Both the position numbers and the translations under genes were made by a program. A DNA stretch of 64,000 nt, taken from contig NZ_CP142860.1 of NCBI RefSeq assembly GCF_036287215.1, positions 2,728,001 to 2,792,000 of the forward strand. Reading direction: 5' to 3'. Below are positions 52,416 through 61,518 of the stretch, piece by piece. The notes below the pieces were generated by a model, which was not told the origin of the DNA, did not search any database, and saw only the letters and a program-made list of their open reading frames with translations. This DNA comes from Caproiciproducens sp. CPB-2 (lineage in GTDB: Bacteria > Bacillota > Clostridia > Oscillospirales > Acutalibacteraceae). The stretch's first letter is position 1; every line of letters begins with the position of its first letter.

Positions 52416-53183
52416 ATGAAACTGATCCGTTACCAGTTTGAAGAAAAAACGGAATTCGGAAGCCTGGAAGAACAGACCGTCCGCCGCCTGAAGGGCGATA
52501 TCGGGAGCGGCTTTTCCGAAACCGGGGAAACGGTTCCGCTTTGCCGGGTCCGGCTTTTAAGCCCGGTCATGCCGGGAAAGGCGGTCTGCATCGGGCTGAA
52601 CTACAAGGACCACATTGCGGAATCCGGGGCAAAAACGCCGGAATCGCCGGTCGTGTTCCTGAAACCGAGCACTGCGGTAATCGCGCCGCAGCAGGAAATC
52701 GAGTATCCCGCCATTTCCTCCCACGTGGATTACGAGGGCGAGCTGGCGATCGTGATCGGGAAAAAGGCAAAACAGGTTAAAAAGGCAAACGCGGCGGAAT
52801 ACATATTGGGATACACCTGCGCAAACGACGTCAGCGCGCGCGACTATCAGCCGGCGGACGGGCAGTGGACCATCGCGAAGGGGTTTGATACCTTTCTGCC
52901 GCTGGGCCCCTGCATCCAGACGCAGGCCGACCCCGCAAATCTGGAAATACGGACCTATCTGAACGGCCGCCTGGTCCAGCACTCCAACACGTCCCAGCTG
53001 CTGTTTCAGCCGTATGAGCTTGTCAGCTACCTTTCGCGGATCATGACTCTGGAACCGGGGGACGTCGTTCTGACGGGAACCCCTTCCGGCGTAGGGCCCA
53101 TTCGTCCCGGCGACGCGGTGGATGTGGAAATCGAACAGATCGGACGGCTGACAAACACAGTGAGAGCCGCCCAAATACGATAA
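52416..53183 (+). CDS. Fumarylacetoacetate hydrolase-family enzyme
   Basis: About 255 residues with an FAH domain: AVCIGLNYKDHIAESG, metal-binding Glu pair in HVDYEGELAIVIG, Asp in ANDVSARDYQ, and KGFDTFLPLGP, VVLTGTPSGVGPI. Members hydrolyse acylpyruvates or 2,4-diketo-3-deoxy sugar acids, or decarboxylate oxaloacetate. In this operon a diketo-deoxy-acid hydrolase that feeds a KDG-type aldolase is plausible. Start at 52416 by conserved N-terminus; AAAGGAAAG is upstream. Confidence 0.83.
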   Translation: MKLIRYQFEEKTEFGSLEEQTVRRLKGDIGSGFSETGETVPLCRVRLLSPVMPGKAVCIGLNYKDHIAESGAKTPESPVVFLKPSTAVIAPQQEIEYPAISSHVDYEGELAIVIGKKAKQVKKANAAEYILGYTCANDVSARDYQPADGQWTIAKGFDTFLPLGPCIQTQADPANLEIRTYLNGRLVQHSNTSQLLFQPYELVSYLSRIMTLEPGDVVLTGTPSGVGPIRPGDAVDVEIEQIGRLTNTVRAAQIR

Positions 53184-53215
53184 AAGGAAGCTTTGCAGCA
53201 AAGGGAGTGAGGAAT

Positions 53216-53941
53216 ATGAAACCCATTCACAAGGTGTCTGTAACTGACCAGACAGTAGAAAAACTGAAAGAACTGATACAGACCGAAGGCTATCAGATCG
53301 GCGACCGGCTGCCGACACAGGCGGAAATCGGACAAATCCTGAACATCGGCCGCTCCGCGGTCCGGGAAGCGATCCGCGTGCTGGAGGCGGAAGGAATCGT
53401 AGAGGTGCTGTGCGGCAAAGGCGTGTTCATCATCAATCCCGTCGGAAACGAAAAGCAAAACGCCGAGGATTGGTATGAGCAGAATAAAACGAGAATCACC
53501 GACTTTGTCAACGTGAGAGGCGCAATGGAGCCGCTGGCGATCAAGCTGGCGATGGAACGGGCGACTCCCGCGGACATGGAAAAAATACACGATAAGCTGC
53601 TGGCGTTCGAGCAGGCGGTGGAATCGGGCGACCCAAGCGTCATGGAAACAACCGATTATGAATTTCACAAGGCAATTTTAGAGACAAGCCGGAACCAGTT
53701 TATCCTGAACATCATGGACAATATCAACTGGCTGCAGCGGGAACTGCGCCGCGAGTCCTTCAAAAGCCACAGGGAAGGCCTGAACGCGCAGGAAGGACAC
53801 CGCAAAATGTACGACGCAATGGTAAACGATCAGGTGGAAACCGCTGTGGAGGAGATGAGAGTCCACGTCGCCAATTCGCGCATCAATTACCTGAAAATGC
53901 TGAAGAATCTGCAGCCCGAAAGTATGAAAAAAACGCTGTGA
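53216..53941 (+). CDS. FadR-subfamily GntR regulator 3
   Basis: About 241 residues. HTH IGQILNIGRSAVREAIRVLE, wing EGIVEVLCGKGVFI, FCD ligand domain with TTDYEFHKAILETSRN and NAQEGHRKMYDAMV. It is embedded in the transporter operon, 32 bp after the FAH gene, with GGGAGTGAGG before the ATG. A third related regulator in one gene set is unusual. Confidence 0.87.
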   Translation: MKPIHKVSVTDQTVEKLKELIQTEGYQIGDRLPTQAEIGQILNIGRSAVREAIRVLEAEGIVEVLCGKGVFIINPVGNEKQNAEDWYEQNKTRITDFVNVRGAMEPLAIKLAMERATPADMEKIHDKLLAFEQAVESGDPSVMETTDYEFHKAILETSRNQFILNIMDNINWLQRELRRESFKSHREGLNAQEGHRKMYDAMVNDQVETAVEEMRVHVANSRINYLKMLKNLQPESMKKTL

Positions 53942-54015
53942 CAGAAAAGCCTTATACAGATTGAACTCATCCGGCTTTCAGCAGAACCGGATGAAATAAA
54001 AAGGAGAGTTTCGCA

Positions 54016-54483
54016 ATGAGAAAACAGAAAATACAGGAGATTGCCCCCGGCCTGGTCAGGGGCGTAGACGTCCAGATGCCCGGGGCCGCGCAGGTTTACC
54101 GGGAAAACTGGTTTGAGTGGAGAGCGACGACCCTGCGCGCCGGTATGAAACAGAGCACACTGGCGGGCGGCGTGCTGAACATCTGGAAGCATACGCCGGT
54201 TTTTGCGGAGCTGGAGTACCATGAGGACTGCGAAATGTTCTATTTTGTGCAGGGGACCGCCATCATGCCGTTTGCTGACATAAAAGACGGAAAGATCGAT
54301 ATGGACAGCGTCCAGCTCGTCAGAGTCCCCGCCGGCACGCAAATCGTCATCCATCCCGGCAAGGCCCATTTCGTCGCCGTGGCGCAGGACGACACGCCGG
54401 TTACGATCATTGTGGCCAGTCCCGCAATGGACGCTCCCCGCCTCAGCCCCACGGAGCCGCTGGAGGGGATTCCCGAAATCTGA
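54016..54483 (+). CDS. Cupin-like protein, ureidoglycolate-lyase (AllA)-like
   Basis: A 155-residue beta-barrel protein. AELEYHEDCEMFYFVQGTAI and VIHPGKAHFVAVAQDD supply the His and Glu residues of a cupin metal site, and the layout recalls AllA. AAAGGAGAG precedes the ATG. Last gene of the operon; possibly a lyase or lactonase step on the imported acid. No other allantoin genes are present, so ureidoglycolate itself is unlikely. Confidence 0.7.
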   Translation: MRKQKIQEIAPGLVRGVDVQMPGAAQVYRENWFEWRATTLRAGMKQSTLAGGVLNIWKHTPVFAELEYHEDCEMFYFVQGTAIMPFADIKDGKIDMDSVQLVRVPAGTQIVIHPGKAHFVAVAQDDTPVTIIVASPAMDAPRLSPTEPLEGIPEI

Positions 54484-54539
54484 AAGCTCCAATCATTCAT
54501 GACATAAATTGAAGTCATAAACTCTTCCAGGCAAATAAG

Positions 54540-54592
54540 GAACGACCCCCAAAGCGGACAGACAGCCACTGTCCGCAGAGGGGGTTGTTTCT
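54540..54592 (+). terminator. Terminator of the transporter/FAH operon
   Basis: Outer arms AACGACCCCC / GGGGGTTGTT and inner CGGACA / TGTCCG form a long hairpin followed by TTT. It lies 57 bp past the cupin stop. Confidence 0.7.
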
Positions 54593-54607
54593 TTGCCGCC
54601 GGAGCGG

Positions 54608-55276
54608 TTATTTTTCGGCCTCCGCCAGATAATACCATATCCTGTTTTGCCCGCCCTGCTCGGTTCTTTCGATGGAGTCAATGACAATATTCCGGAATCC
54701 GGCTTCCGACCAGAGAGCCTGAATCTCCTGCTCCCCGAAAAAATGGACCGTGCCCCTGTGGGCCAGATTCCCCGCGGTAATTTCCCGGTAAGTATTTTCT
54801 TCCAGCTTCTTCCCTGTACCGTAGCCGGTCATTCCCTCCTTGAACAGGCCGGTGGAGAAGAATTTTCCGCCCGGCTTCAGCACGCGGAAGCATTCCTGTA
54901 AAATCATTTTTATGTTTTGGACCGTATTGCCGTTGATCATGGCCGAGTCCACCAAACCGTCGAAAAAGCAATCGGAATAGGGCATGCCGGCGGCATCGCT
55001 GACACAGATACGGGCGCGCAGCCCCTCCTCCCGCATTCTTTCCCTGGCTTTAAGGACGGCCGTTTCCGAACCGTCGAAAGCGTAAACGTCAAAGCCCTCT
55101 CTGGCCATGTACCAGGTGACGGCCCCCGTTCCGCAGCCGGCGTCCAGCAGTTTTATCCGGGCCCGGTCGCCTTTGTAAAAATTCCTCGCGACAAAGCGGA
55201 TGACTTCTTCGCCGGGGTACCTGCCCCATTCCTGATTTTGAAAAATCTCTTCCCATGCCGGGTCAAAGCTGTCCAT
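54608..55276 (-). CDS. SAM-dependent class I methyltransferase
   Basis: A 222-residue Rossmann methyltransferase. IKLLDAGCGTGAVTWYMA is motif I, VYAFDGSETAV motif II, and RVLKPGGKFFSTG motif V/VI. GGGGGAACGAAA precedes the ATG at 55276 (MDSFDP). Target unknown. It stands between two unrelated regions, convergent with the catabolic operon. Confidence 0.83.
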   Translation of the reverse strand: MDSFDPAWEEIFQNQEWGRYPGEEVIRFVARNFYKGDRARIKLLDAGCGTGAVTWYMAREGFDVYAFDGSETAVLKARERMREEGLRARICVSDAAGMPYSDCFFDGLVDSAMINGNTVQNIKMILQECFRVLKPGGKFFSTGLFKEGMTGYGTGKKLEENTYREITAGNLAHRGTVHFFGEQEIQALWSEAGFRNIVIDSIERTEQGGQNRIWYYLAEAEK

Positions 55277-55509
55277 TTTCGTTCCCCCTATCGTCGAAAT
55301 CATCTTGCGGTTCCCTGCAAAAAGCCCGCCGCATACTATATATATAGCTTAGTGTCATGTACCCTGAAACACGGGCGGCAGGGATTAAGAAGGATATTTT
55401 CTGCCCAACCGCATGGAAAGCCCAAGCCCCCGCCCGGTCCTGCAGCCGCTGACACGGGATACCGCCCGCAAACGGGAAATTGACACTGAAAAAAGAAAGA
55501 AGGATATCA

Positions 55510-55881
55510 ATGGCATTACAGTTATTCAAACTGGTTATGGCCGGTGCAACCGAAACAGTGCCGACACAGTCGAGGTATTTTGGAACAACCTCTGCGGATA
55601 TCACCATCACCTCCACTGTTTCCTACACCATAGCGCCCGGCAGTCTGGTGGATGACGACGGCGCCACGGTAGCCGAGATAACGACCGCAACCGATAACAA
55701 CGGTTTCTATATGTTATTCATCAACGGCACACTGACTCAGTCCGGTATGTACACCGTCGATTCCGCGGCCGGCATTACCATCGGCAACGCCGCGCTCACC
55801 GCACCGGTCACCATTCTGGCCAGTTCCCCCATTACTTTGGGTGTAACCAACTTCGCGCCGGTCACTTCCATCACCGGCTAA
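55510..55881 (+). CDS. DUF4183-family Thr/Ser-rich protein
   Basis: A 123-residue protein dominated by Thr, Ser, Ala and Val, reading DNNGFYMLFINGTLTQSGMY and TVDSAAGITIG. It matches DUF4183, a beta-rich domain of unknown function often found in spore-formers. AGAAGGATATCA precedes the ATG. No signal peptide. It is convergent with the glycosyltransferase cluster, so it could be a glycosylated surface subunit; this is positional inference. Confidence 0.7.
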   Translation: MALQLFKLVMAGATETVPTQSRYFGTTSADITITSTVSYTIAPGSLVDDDGATVAEITTATDNNGFYMLFINGTLTQSGMYTVDSAAGITIGNAALTAPVTILASSPITLGVTNFAPVTSITG

Positions 55882-55946
55882 ACGGAGTACACGGCTTTCC
55901 CCACCGAACAGCCGCCCCCCCTTGTTCCGCTTTCGCAGGCACGAAG

Positions 55947-55974
55947 AGGATGCGTTTTACCACGCATCCTTTTC
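55947..55974 (+). terminator. Terminator of the DUF4183 gene
   Basis: AGGATGCGT (55947-55955) and ACGCATCCT (55962-55970) with a 6-nt loop, followed by TTTC. Confidence 0.75.
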
Positions 55975-55975
55975 A

Positions 55976-58531
55976 TTATCCATTGCGTATCTCTTCCCTC
56001 TCTCTGGATATCCGTTCGCTGTACGGGTATTTCCGGCGTCCTTCCTCCAGCCTGCACAAAACATAGCTTCTGCATATCCGGTCGAGCAGCCGAATCAGCT
56101 CCGCCGTTCTCCCCTGCTGATCCAGCAGGGCTACGGCTTCCGTTTCCTTTCCTTCCAGCCACAGAATCCCGGCCCGGTAGGCGAGCGCGGCGGGGTAACT
56201 CTTTTCCCCCGCAGCCGTCTGGGAAAAGAATGCATAGGACTGTTCAAACAGGCAGCTCTGGAAATGGATCAACCCGTAAACGAAGTAGACAAACTCCTCC
56301 CGGTGGCAGAACCATTCTCCTTCCGGCACCCATTCCGTCTGTTCCAGAAAGTCACGGAAGCGATCCGGCGCTTCTTTAAACAGCGCCTTCACCTTTTTTT
56401 GTGCGTATTCGTTCAGGAAATCCCGTTGCAGCGCCCGCAGATAAGCGCACAGGGCCATCTCCTCTTTCTTTTGTCTTTCATAAAAATCCCCGATTCGATT
56501 GTGTATCTCCCCGTTTGCAAGGTTTGCATCGTCCTCATCGGAAGCGCCTTCGCCCGATTTCGCCGCCGGATCCAAGCTGTGATAAAACCGTAACAGCGCA
56601 TCGTCCGGCCGGTCCGGTGCGGGGAAAGCTTCGCCTTCTTCGCTCTCCTGCGTCCCTCCCCGCAAACTCCGTATCCATTTTCCCAGCTTCTCCATAAAGA
56701 ATCTGGCCCAAAGCACATACTCCAAATCCCCTATGGACTGCGGTTTGCCCAGCTGCATCACCTTTTTCGCCGTTTCCAGAAGGCCGTCGGACAGCTGCTG
56801 CTCTATGACCTGCCGCTTGAACGCGATCTGCTGTTCTTCACCGGAAACATGACCGAAAATTGTCCGGAGCATTGGAAACCGGTCCTGCCGCGCCCATTCC
56901 CGCGCAAGGCTCATCATACCTTCCCCGTCCGCCGACGCAAGCAAAAGCGGCAGAAGGACCGACGCTTTTTCCTGCCGGCCCAGCCAGAGAAGATGGTTGT
57001 GAAGCCGGACCGCCGTTTCAGCCTCCGGCTGCCCGAGCGCCCGGGTCCCCGTCTGCCTTCCGGTAAACAGGTCCTGAATCAGCCGGAACAGGGACTTTAA
57101 CGGCGCGTCGATCTCCTGCACGCCGTCCATTTCCAGAAGCAGCCGCTGTGCCTGCGGCCAATCGTCGCGAAACCAGCAGTTTTCTATCCGCCGCAGCAAA
57201 AGCTCGCTGTAAAAAGGGCTGTTCCCGTCAACGGCCGAAAAATCCTCTATAGCGTCCCCCAGCATCAGGCTGCAGGAAAGGCGGATGCTTTCCGTCTGCT
57301 CCCCTTTTCCCAGCAACGATTCCAGGCATTCCATATTTTTTAGAATTTTCGGATACTCCCGCTGCTGGAAAAGAATATCCGTCAGTATCATCAGCCGCTG
57401 CGGATTTTTTTGCCGGACGGACTGTTCCCACAGGTTTTCCATGATTTCCGGCGAACCGGTCTTTTGGGCCAGCCGCCCGACGGAATACAGAAGGCCGTCA
57501 TCCGCACCGTCCCGCTCACAGGCCCTGCAGTAACAGCGCAGCGCCTGACGGTCGTTGCACAGCCGCTCATGGAGCTCTCCCAGCGTTTCAAACAGAACGG
57601 CGCTGTCGATCTCCGGCCCCGGCACGCAGGTATCGGGCTGCTCCCTGATTTTCATACAGGCTTTCAGGTCCTGAAACGCTTCCCCATACCGTTCCAGCTG
57701 TTTGTGCAGTTCCGCGCGCAGAATCAAAAAATCCGAGTAAAAAGGGAAGTTTTCAACGCCCTCGTTCAGGATTTTCAGCGCTTCCTCATACCGCCGCAGG
57801 CAAAGATAAGCCCAGCCCAGGCATTTCAGTAAATGGGGGGCGAAGAGCTCCCCGAAGCTCGCACCGGCGTACGCAGCCTGTAAATACGGAACGCTTTCCC
57901 CGTACTGCCGGCGGTTCAGAAGCTCGATGCCGGCCAGATACTGTACATAGCCGTCCTGCGGATGCTCTTCCAAATCCTTTGAAAGGAGAGGGACCCGCAT
58001 ATCGAGTTCCCTGGAAAGCACGGAATCATCCCTGTGTACAACCGTAACGGGAGCCAGTTCCAGCGCGCCGAGCAGCTCATCCGGAATTTGCTCGAACGAC
58101 CGGTACCGGAAGCGGTATTTCCCGCGGTTCCGAAACAGACGGAGCGACTGTACGGGGGAGGAAACGGAATGTTCCTCCGAGGGATTGTTCACGTGAAACA
58201 GATACCCTTCCACGTTCGGATTGTCCAGAAGCGGAAGGATTCTTTCCACGTGCTCTTCGCGGATCTTTTCGCCCGGCTGCAGGAACAGGACCCATCTTCC
58301 GTTTGCGTGATCAAGGCAGAAATTTTTCGCTTCGCCGCAGCTGTCCCCCCATTTCATCTGATAAACCTTCGCGCCGAGCCTTTGGGCAAGCGCGGCCGTC
58401 CCGTCGCGGGAACCGATATCGACGACAATGGTTTCGTCGGCGACACCCTGAAGCTCTTCAAAGCACGCGGAAAGGAATTCCTCATCGTCTTTTGTAACCA
58501 TGCACAGGCTCAGCCGTTTTCCTTCCTCCAT
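55976..58531 (-). CDS. GT2 glycosyltransferase with TPR repeats
   Basis: An 851-residue protein. N-terminal family-2 glycosyltransferase (about 1-110: SLCMVTKDDEEFLSACFEEL, TIVVDIGSRDGTAALAQRLG, with a reduced DxD segment), then a long TPR-rich helical part (about 190-850). Such fusions glycosylate flagellin or other surface proteins in Firmicutes. It is 2 bp downstream of a TPR gene on the same strand. The catalytic domain is short and its acceptor region may be the TPR array. Confidence 0.8.
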   Translation of the reverse strand: MEEGKRLSLCMVTKDDEEFLSACFEELQGVADETIVVDIGSRDGTAALAQRLGAKVYQMKWGDSCGEAKNFCLDHANGRWVLFLQPGEKIREEHVERILPLLDNPNVEGYLFHVNNPSEEHSVSSPVQSLRLFRNRGKYRFRYRSFEQIPDELLGALELAPVTVVHRDDSVLSRELDMRVPLLSKDLEEHPQDGYVQYLAGIELLNRRQYGESVPYLQAAYAGASFGELFAPHLLKCLGWAYLCLRRYEEALKILNEGVENFPFYSDFLILRAELHKQLERYGEAFQDLKACMKIREQPDTCVPGPEIDSAVLFETLGELHERLCNDRQALRCYCRACERDGADDGLLYSVGRLAQKTGSPEIMENLWEQSVRQKNPQRLMILTDILFQQREYPKILKNMECLESLLGKGEQTESIRLSCSLMLGDAIEDFSAVDGNSPFYSELLLRRIENCWFRDDWPQAQRLLLEMDGVQEIDAPLKSLFRLIQDLFTGRQTGTRALGQPEAETAVRLHNHLLWLGRQEKASVLLPLLLASADGEGMMSLAREWARQDRFPMLRTIFGHVSGEEQQIAFKRQVIEQQLSDGLLETAKKVMQLGKPQSIGDLEYVLWARFFMEKLGKWIRSLRGGTQESEEGEAFPAPDRPDDALLRFYHSLDPAAKSGEGASDEDDANLANGEIHNRIGDFYERQKKEEMALCAYLRALQRDFLNEYAQKKVKALFKEAPDRFRDFLEQTEWVPEGEWFCHREEFVYFVYGLIHFQSCLFEQSYAFFSQTAAGEKSYPAALAYRAGILWLEGKETEAVALLDQQGRTAELIRLLDRICRSYVLCRLEEGRRKYPYSERISREREEIRNG

Positions 58532-58533
58532 GA

Positions 58534-58905
58534 TCAGGACGCTCCTTTCCGCGTTTCCCGGAGCAGTTTATACGTCCGGGCCGCCGAATCGTACTCGCCG
58601 AGCTGATAGAAGGAATCCCCCATCTTTTCGATCGCCTCTTCATCATGAGGGCAAAGCGCAAGATACGCCCCATAGACGGCGGCGGCTTCCTTCCACCGGA
58701 ACCGGGTGCCCAGCAGGGCTGCGTAATTATAAAGGATATCCTGATCGGACGGGTCCAGCTCATATGCCTTTTTCAAATACCTTCCGGCATTTTCCCAATC
58801 CTCCATCTGATAGAGCAGCACCCCGATCCCGTTGAGGAGCCGGGGATTTTCCGGCTCCTTCAGGAAAAGTCCGAGTTTCCGCTGCAGGTCATTCAGGCTG
58901 TTCAT
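58534..58905 (-). CDS. Small TPR-repeat protein
   Basis: About 123 residues with three TPR units: GIGVLLYQMEDWENAGRYLK, YELDPSDQDILYNYAALLGT and HDEEAIEKMGDSFYQLGEYD. Start M at 58905 (MNSLND) overlaps the end of the MAF gene by 17 bp; the site GGAGGGGGCGG is inside that gene. It is probably a scaffold for the glycosyltransferase next door. Confidence 0.75.
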   Translation of the reverse strand: MNSLNDLQRKLGLFLKEPENPRLLNGIGVLLYQMEDWENAGRYLKKAYELDPSDQDILYNYAALLGTRFRWKEAAAVYGAYLALCPHDEEAIEKMGDSFYQLGEYDSAARTYKLLRETRKGAS

Positions 58906-60841
58906 TTTCCGCCCCCTCCGTTTCGTTTTCCAGTTCATCCAGCACCCTGTTCAGTTCCTCCACAGCGTTTTCCAGATGGACCGAGACACTCTGGCAGACA
59001 ACCTGCAGATGGCTGAAAAAATTATACTGCAGCTTGAAAACCTCTGTGATCTTCTCCGGCGTATCCGGCGGTCCCAGCCGGTTCATCAGATAATAATAGA
59101 CAAAGAAAACCTGCTGCAGGAAGCAGCGGTACATAGCGTCCGAAAGAAAGAGCTGATACCGCTCCCAATTTTTCCGGTATGTCCGGTCAAGCAGCGCGCG
59201 GTATTTTTCGCTGTCTTCCCCTTCGTTCAGCCGGACCATCCTTTTGCAGTCCAGCCGGGCGCCGACCGCCTCCCCGACCAGATTCCTGTACAGGCCCGCA
59301 TAGGTTTCCACCGCCGTGATAAACTGCGCAAGACGTTCCCGCCTTTCGGGAAGAGACAGCTTTTCCTTATTCTCCAAAATAAATTCATTCATACGGCAGG
59401 GAATGGGCTGCGTACAGTATTCCTGAATCACCTGACTCAGCTTTTCGCAGGCCGTTCCCTCTATTTTGGCCCCGCCCTCCGTGGCGTTGAGAAAACGGAT
59501 TTCCGGATGGGCGGCGATCTTCATTTCCAGCCCTAATTTGAAATCCGACCACAGCCAGTTGGAGGGAAGCTTCCTGCCGTTGTTTCCTTCCACATAGACG
59601 ACGGGCATCGCCTGTAAGATTTCCTTCGCTTTTTTCCCTTTTTCCTCATTGTAGGCCGCGCCCCTGCTGTGGGTGGCGCCCCCGGGGCCGTAGGCAAAAT
59701 CCTGCCCCACAAACACGACGGGATTCGCGCCCAGATACGCGGCGAGCTCCAAAGCGAGGTGGGACACATTGGCGCCCGCTTCCAGCGCGCTTTCGTCCCC
59801 AAGGTGCCGGTTGAACCAGTCGTTTAAGGCCTCCCCTTTCCGGAACACGGGAATCCGGGGGCCGGGGAAGGAGGGAAAAACCCTTTGATCGACCAGCGCG
59901 AGGCAGATTAAGGCCATGTCCTTTGGGTAATCCCTGTTTTCAAAATGATAGGTATAGGTTTCCGGAGTGCGCTCAATGATGGTCAGGATATCCGGTTCAA
60001 TGTGATTTTTCATCAGCGGAACGATGGCGGACTCCACCGAGATCACCAGCCCTTTCCCCCGGATTTTTTTCAGCTGTTTCATATTTTTATCCAGCGACGG
60101 ACCGTTGGCGACAATGAACGCGGGAACATTTTTGTACCGGTCCTTCAGACAGCTTAAATACGGGTTGCGGAGCACTTCCCCGGCATTTCCCAGCAGGTTG
60201 CAGAACCCGATCAGATTGTCCATATGGTCGTTTCCCGTATAGAATGTAAACAGGGATAGCCTCGCATAGACATACCTGTGGATTTTCAGATACTGCTCCC
60301 TGAAATTCCGCCTTGCGGCAAGGGTAAAGGCAGGGGTGGGATAAGTACAGCTGTAAAAAACAATGCTGAGGAACAGCTGGTCGAAGGCCCTGGCGAAATG
60401 GCCGCTGTCACCGATGAAAATCATGATTTTGCGTGTCTCGATGATCGGCGTCAGGTCGAAATAATACAGCATCGCTTTAAAAAGGCACAGGTCTTCCTCG
60501 AACAGGATCACCAGCGTGTTGGGCCTTTTTTGCGCGAACACCTCAAACAGCGGATAGCCGAAGCCGCTGCCGTACAGAAAGATGCAACCCGTTTCACGCT
60601 CCCGGAGGGATGCGTACCACTGCTGTGCTTCCTCAGCGGGCCGCGCGCCCGTGATCCGGAAGCTTTTCTCCCCCTGATGATACCGGCAGACGGGGAGTCC
60701 CTCCCCGTTGTAGCGAACCTCTATTTTCCGCCACAGCTCCTCTTCCTCTATTTTCGCCAGGGAGTCCTGTATCCACGGAGCCAGGAGCCGCAGATTTTTT
60801 TCATACGTCTCCCTTGTTTTATCTTTTGGGGCTATCGTCAT
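58889..60841 (-). CDS. MAF/DUF115 motility-associated glycosyltransferase
   Basis: A 650-residue MAF-family protein. VPAFIVANGPSLDKNMKQLK opens the DUF115 (MptE-like) core at about residue 240; NPVVFVGQDFAYGPGGATHS is the second motif. In other bacteria these transfer nonulosonic acids (legionaminic or pseudaminic) to flagellin. It overlaps the following small gene by about 23 bp. Together with the CMP-sugar synthetase it makes surface sialylation-like modification very likely. Confidence 0.87.
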   Translation of the reverse strand: MTIAPKDKTRETYEKNLRLLAPWIQDSLAKIEEEELWRKIEVRYNGEGLPVCRYHQGEKSFRITGARPAEEAQQWYASLRERETGCIFLYGSGFGYPLFEVFAQKRPNTLVILFEEDLCLFKAMLYYFDLTPIIETRKIMIFIGDSGHFARAFDQLFLSIVFYSCTYPTPAFTLAARRNFREQYLKIHRYVYARLSLFTFYTGNDHMDNLIGFCNLLGNAGEVLRNPYLSCLKDRYKNVPAFIVANGPSLDKNMKQLKKIRGKGLVISVESAIVPLMKNHIEPDILTIIERTPETYTYHFENRDYPKDMALICLALVDQRVFPSFPGPRIPVFRKGEALNDWFNRHLGDESALEAGANVSHLALELAAYLGANPVVFVGQDFAYGPGGATHSRGAAYNEEKGKKAKEILQAMPVVYVEGNNGRKLPSNWLWSDFKLGLEMKIAAHPEIRFLNATEGGAKIEGTACEKLSQVIQEYCTQPIPCRMNEFILENKEKLSLPERRERLAQFITAVETYAGLYRNLVGEAVGARLDCKRMVRLNEGEDSEKYRALLDRTYRKNWERYQLFLSDAMYRCFLQQVFFVYYYLMNRLGPPDTPEKITEVFKLQYNFFSHLQVVCQSVSVHLENAVEELNRVLDELENETEGAENEQPE

Positions 60842-61154
60842 TTTCCGTCACACCCCCGATCCATTTCTCAGTCAGCGGATAAACCGCGAATTCCAGCGCG
60901 TCGGTCAGGGCGGTCACATCCTGCCCGTGCAGATACGCGGGCAGTTCTTTCAGGGCCGCCAGCAATTCCTCCAGTTCTATTTCGGGTTCTCCCACGCATT
61001 GTAAATAATCGAGGATGCTTTCCAGATCATCCAGGCTGTTCAGAAATTCGTCAAAGCCGGAGCGGTCCTCTCCCTTTCTGAAATGACCGACGGACGAACG
61101 CAGGGATTCCCGGAACCGGCCGTTCCGCTCACAGAGCGGAGTGAACTCATTCAT
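60819..61154 (-). CDS. Hypothetical acidic helical protein
   Basis: A 111-residue acidic protein, mostly helical (GFDEFLNSLDDLESILDYLQ). I recognise no family. It overlaps genes on both sides in the glycosylation operon, so expression is coupled. May be a FliT-like chaperone or accessory factor by position. Confidence 0.6.
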   Translation of the reverse strand: MNEFTPLCERNGRFRESLRSSVGHFRKGEDRSGFDEFLNSLDDLESILDYLQCVGEPEIELEELLAALKELPAYLHGQDVTALTDALEFAVYPLTEKWIGGVTENDDSPKR

Positions 61155-61461
61155 GGCCGACGTCTCCTTTGTAAATCAATTCTTTCCAGGCGGATTGCTG
61201 GTACGTTTCCAGATTGTTCAGGGTAAAGGAGACCGTCCCCCGCATTTTGGCGTCGAAATCATCCGCTGTTTTCTGTTCTTCCTCCATTTCCTCCTCCGTC
61301 AGAAATACCTCCCGCAGCAAAACGGACTGCTTCCGTATTTCAGCCAGCAGCCGCTTCATTTCCGTAATCTGAAACGCTTGCCGAAATAGGTCCGCAGTCC
61401 GTTTGCGCAGTTCCTCCGTATAAAGCTCACAGCCATCGTGAAAATTTTCCCTGATTCTCAT
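61147..61461 (-). CDS. Hypothetical coiled-coil protein
   Basis: A 104-residue charged protein with heptad-like stretches (LTEEEMEEEQKTADDFDAKM). It has no known family. It overlaps the next gene by 8 bp. Possibly a partner of the acidic protein that follows. Confidence 0.6.
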   Translation of the reverse strand: MRIRENFHDGCELYTEELRKRTADLFRQAFQITEMKRLLAEIRKQSVLLREVFLTEEEMEEEQKTADDFDAKMRGTVSFTLNNLETYQQSAWKELIYKGDVGHE

Positions 61462-61518
61462 ATGCTCCCTCCCGTCGTTTCCGTAACCGGGGGCTCCCCT
61501 TTGCGGACCGGCCGCGTT

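Noticed and set aside
54016..54483. AllA-like protein as evidence for allantoin breakdown
   Set aside because: No allantoinase, allantoate or ureidoglycolate genes are present; only the cupin layout is shared.
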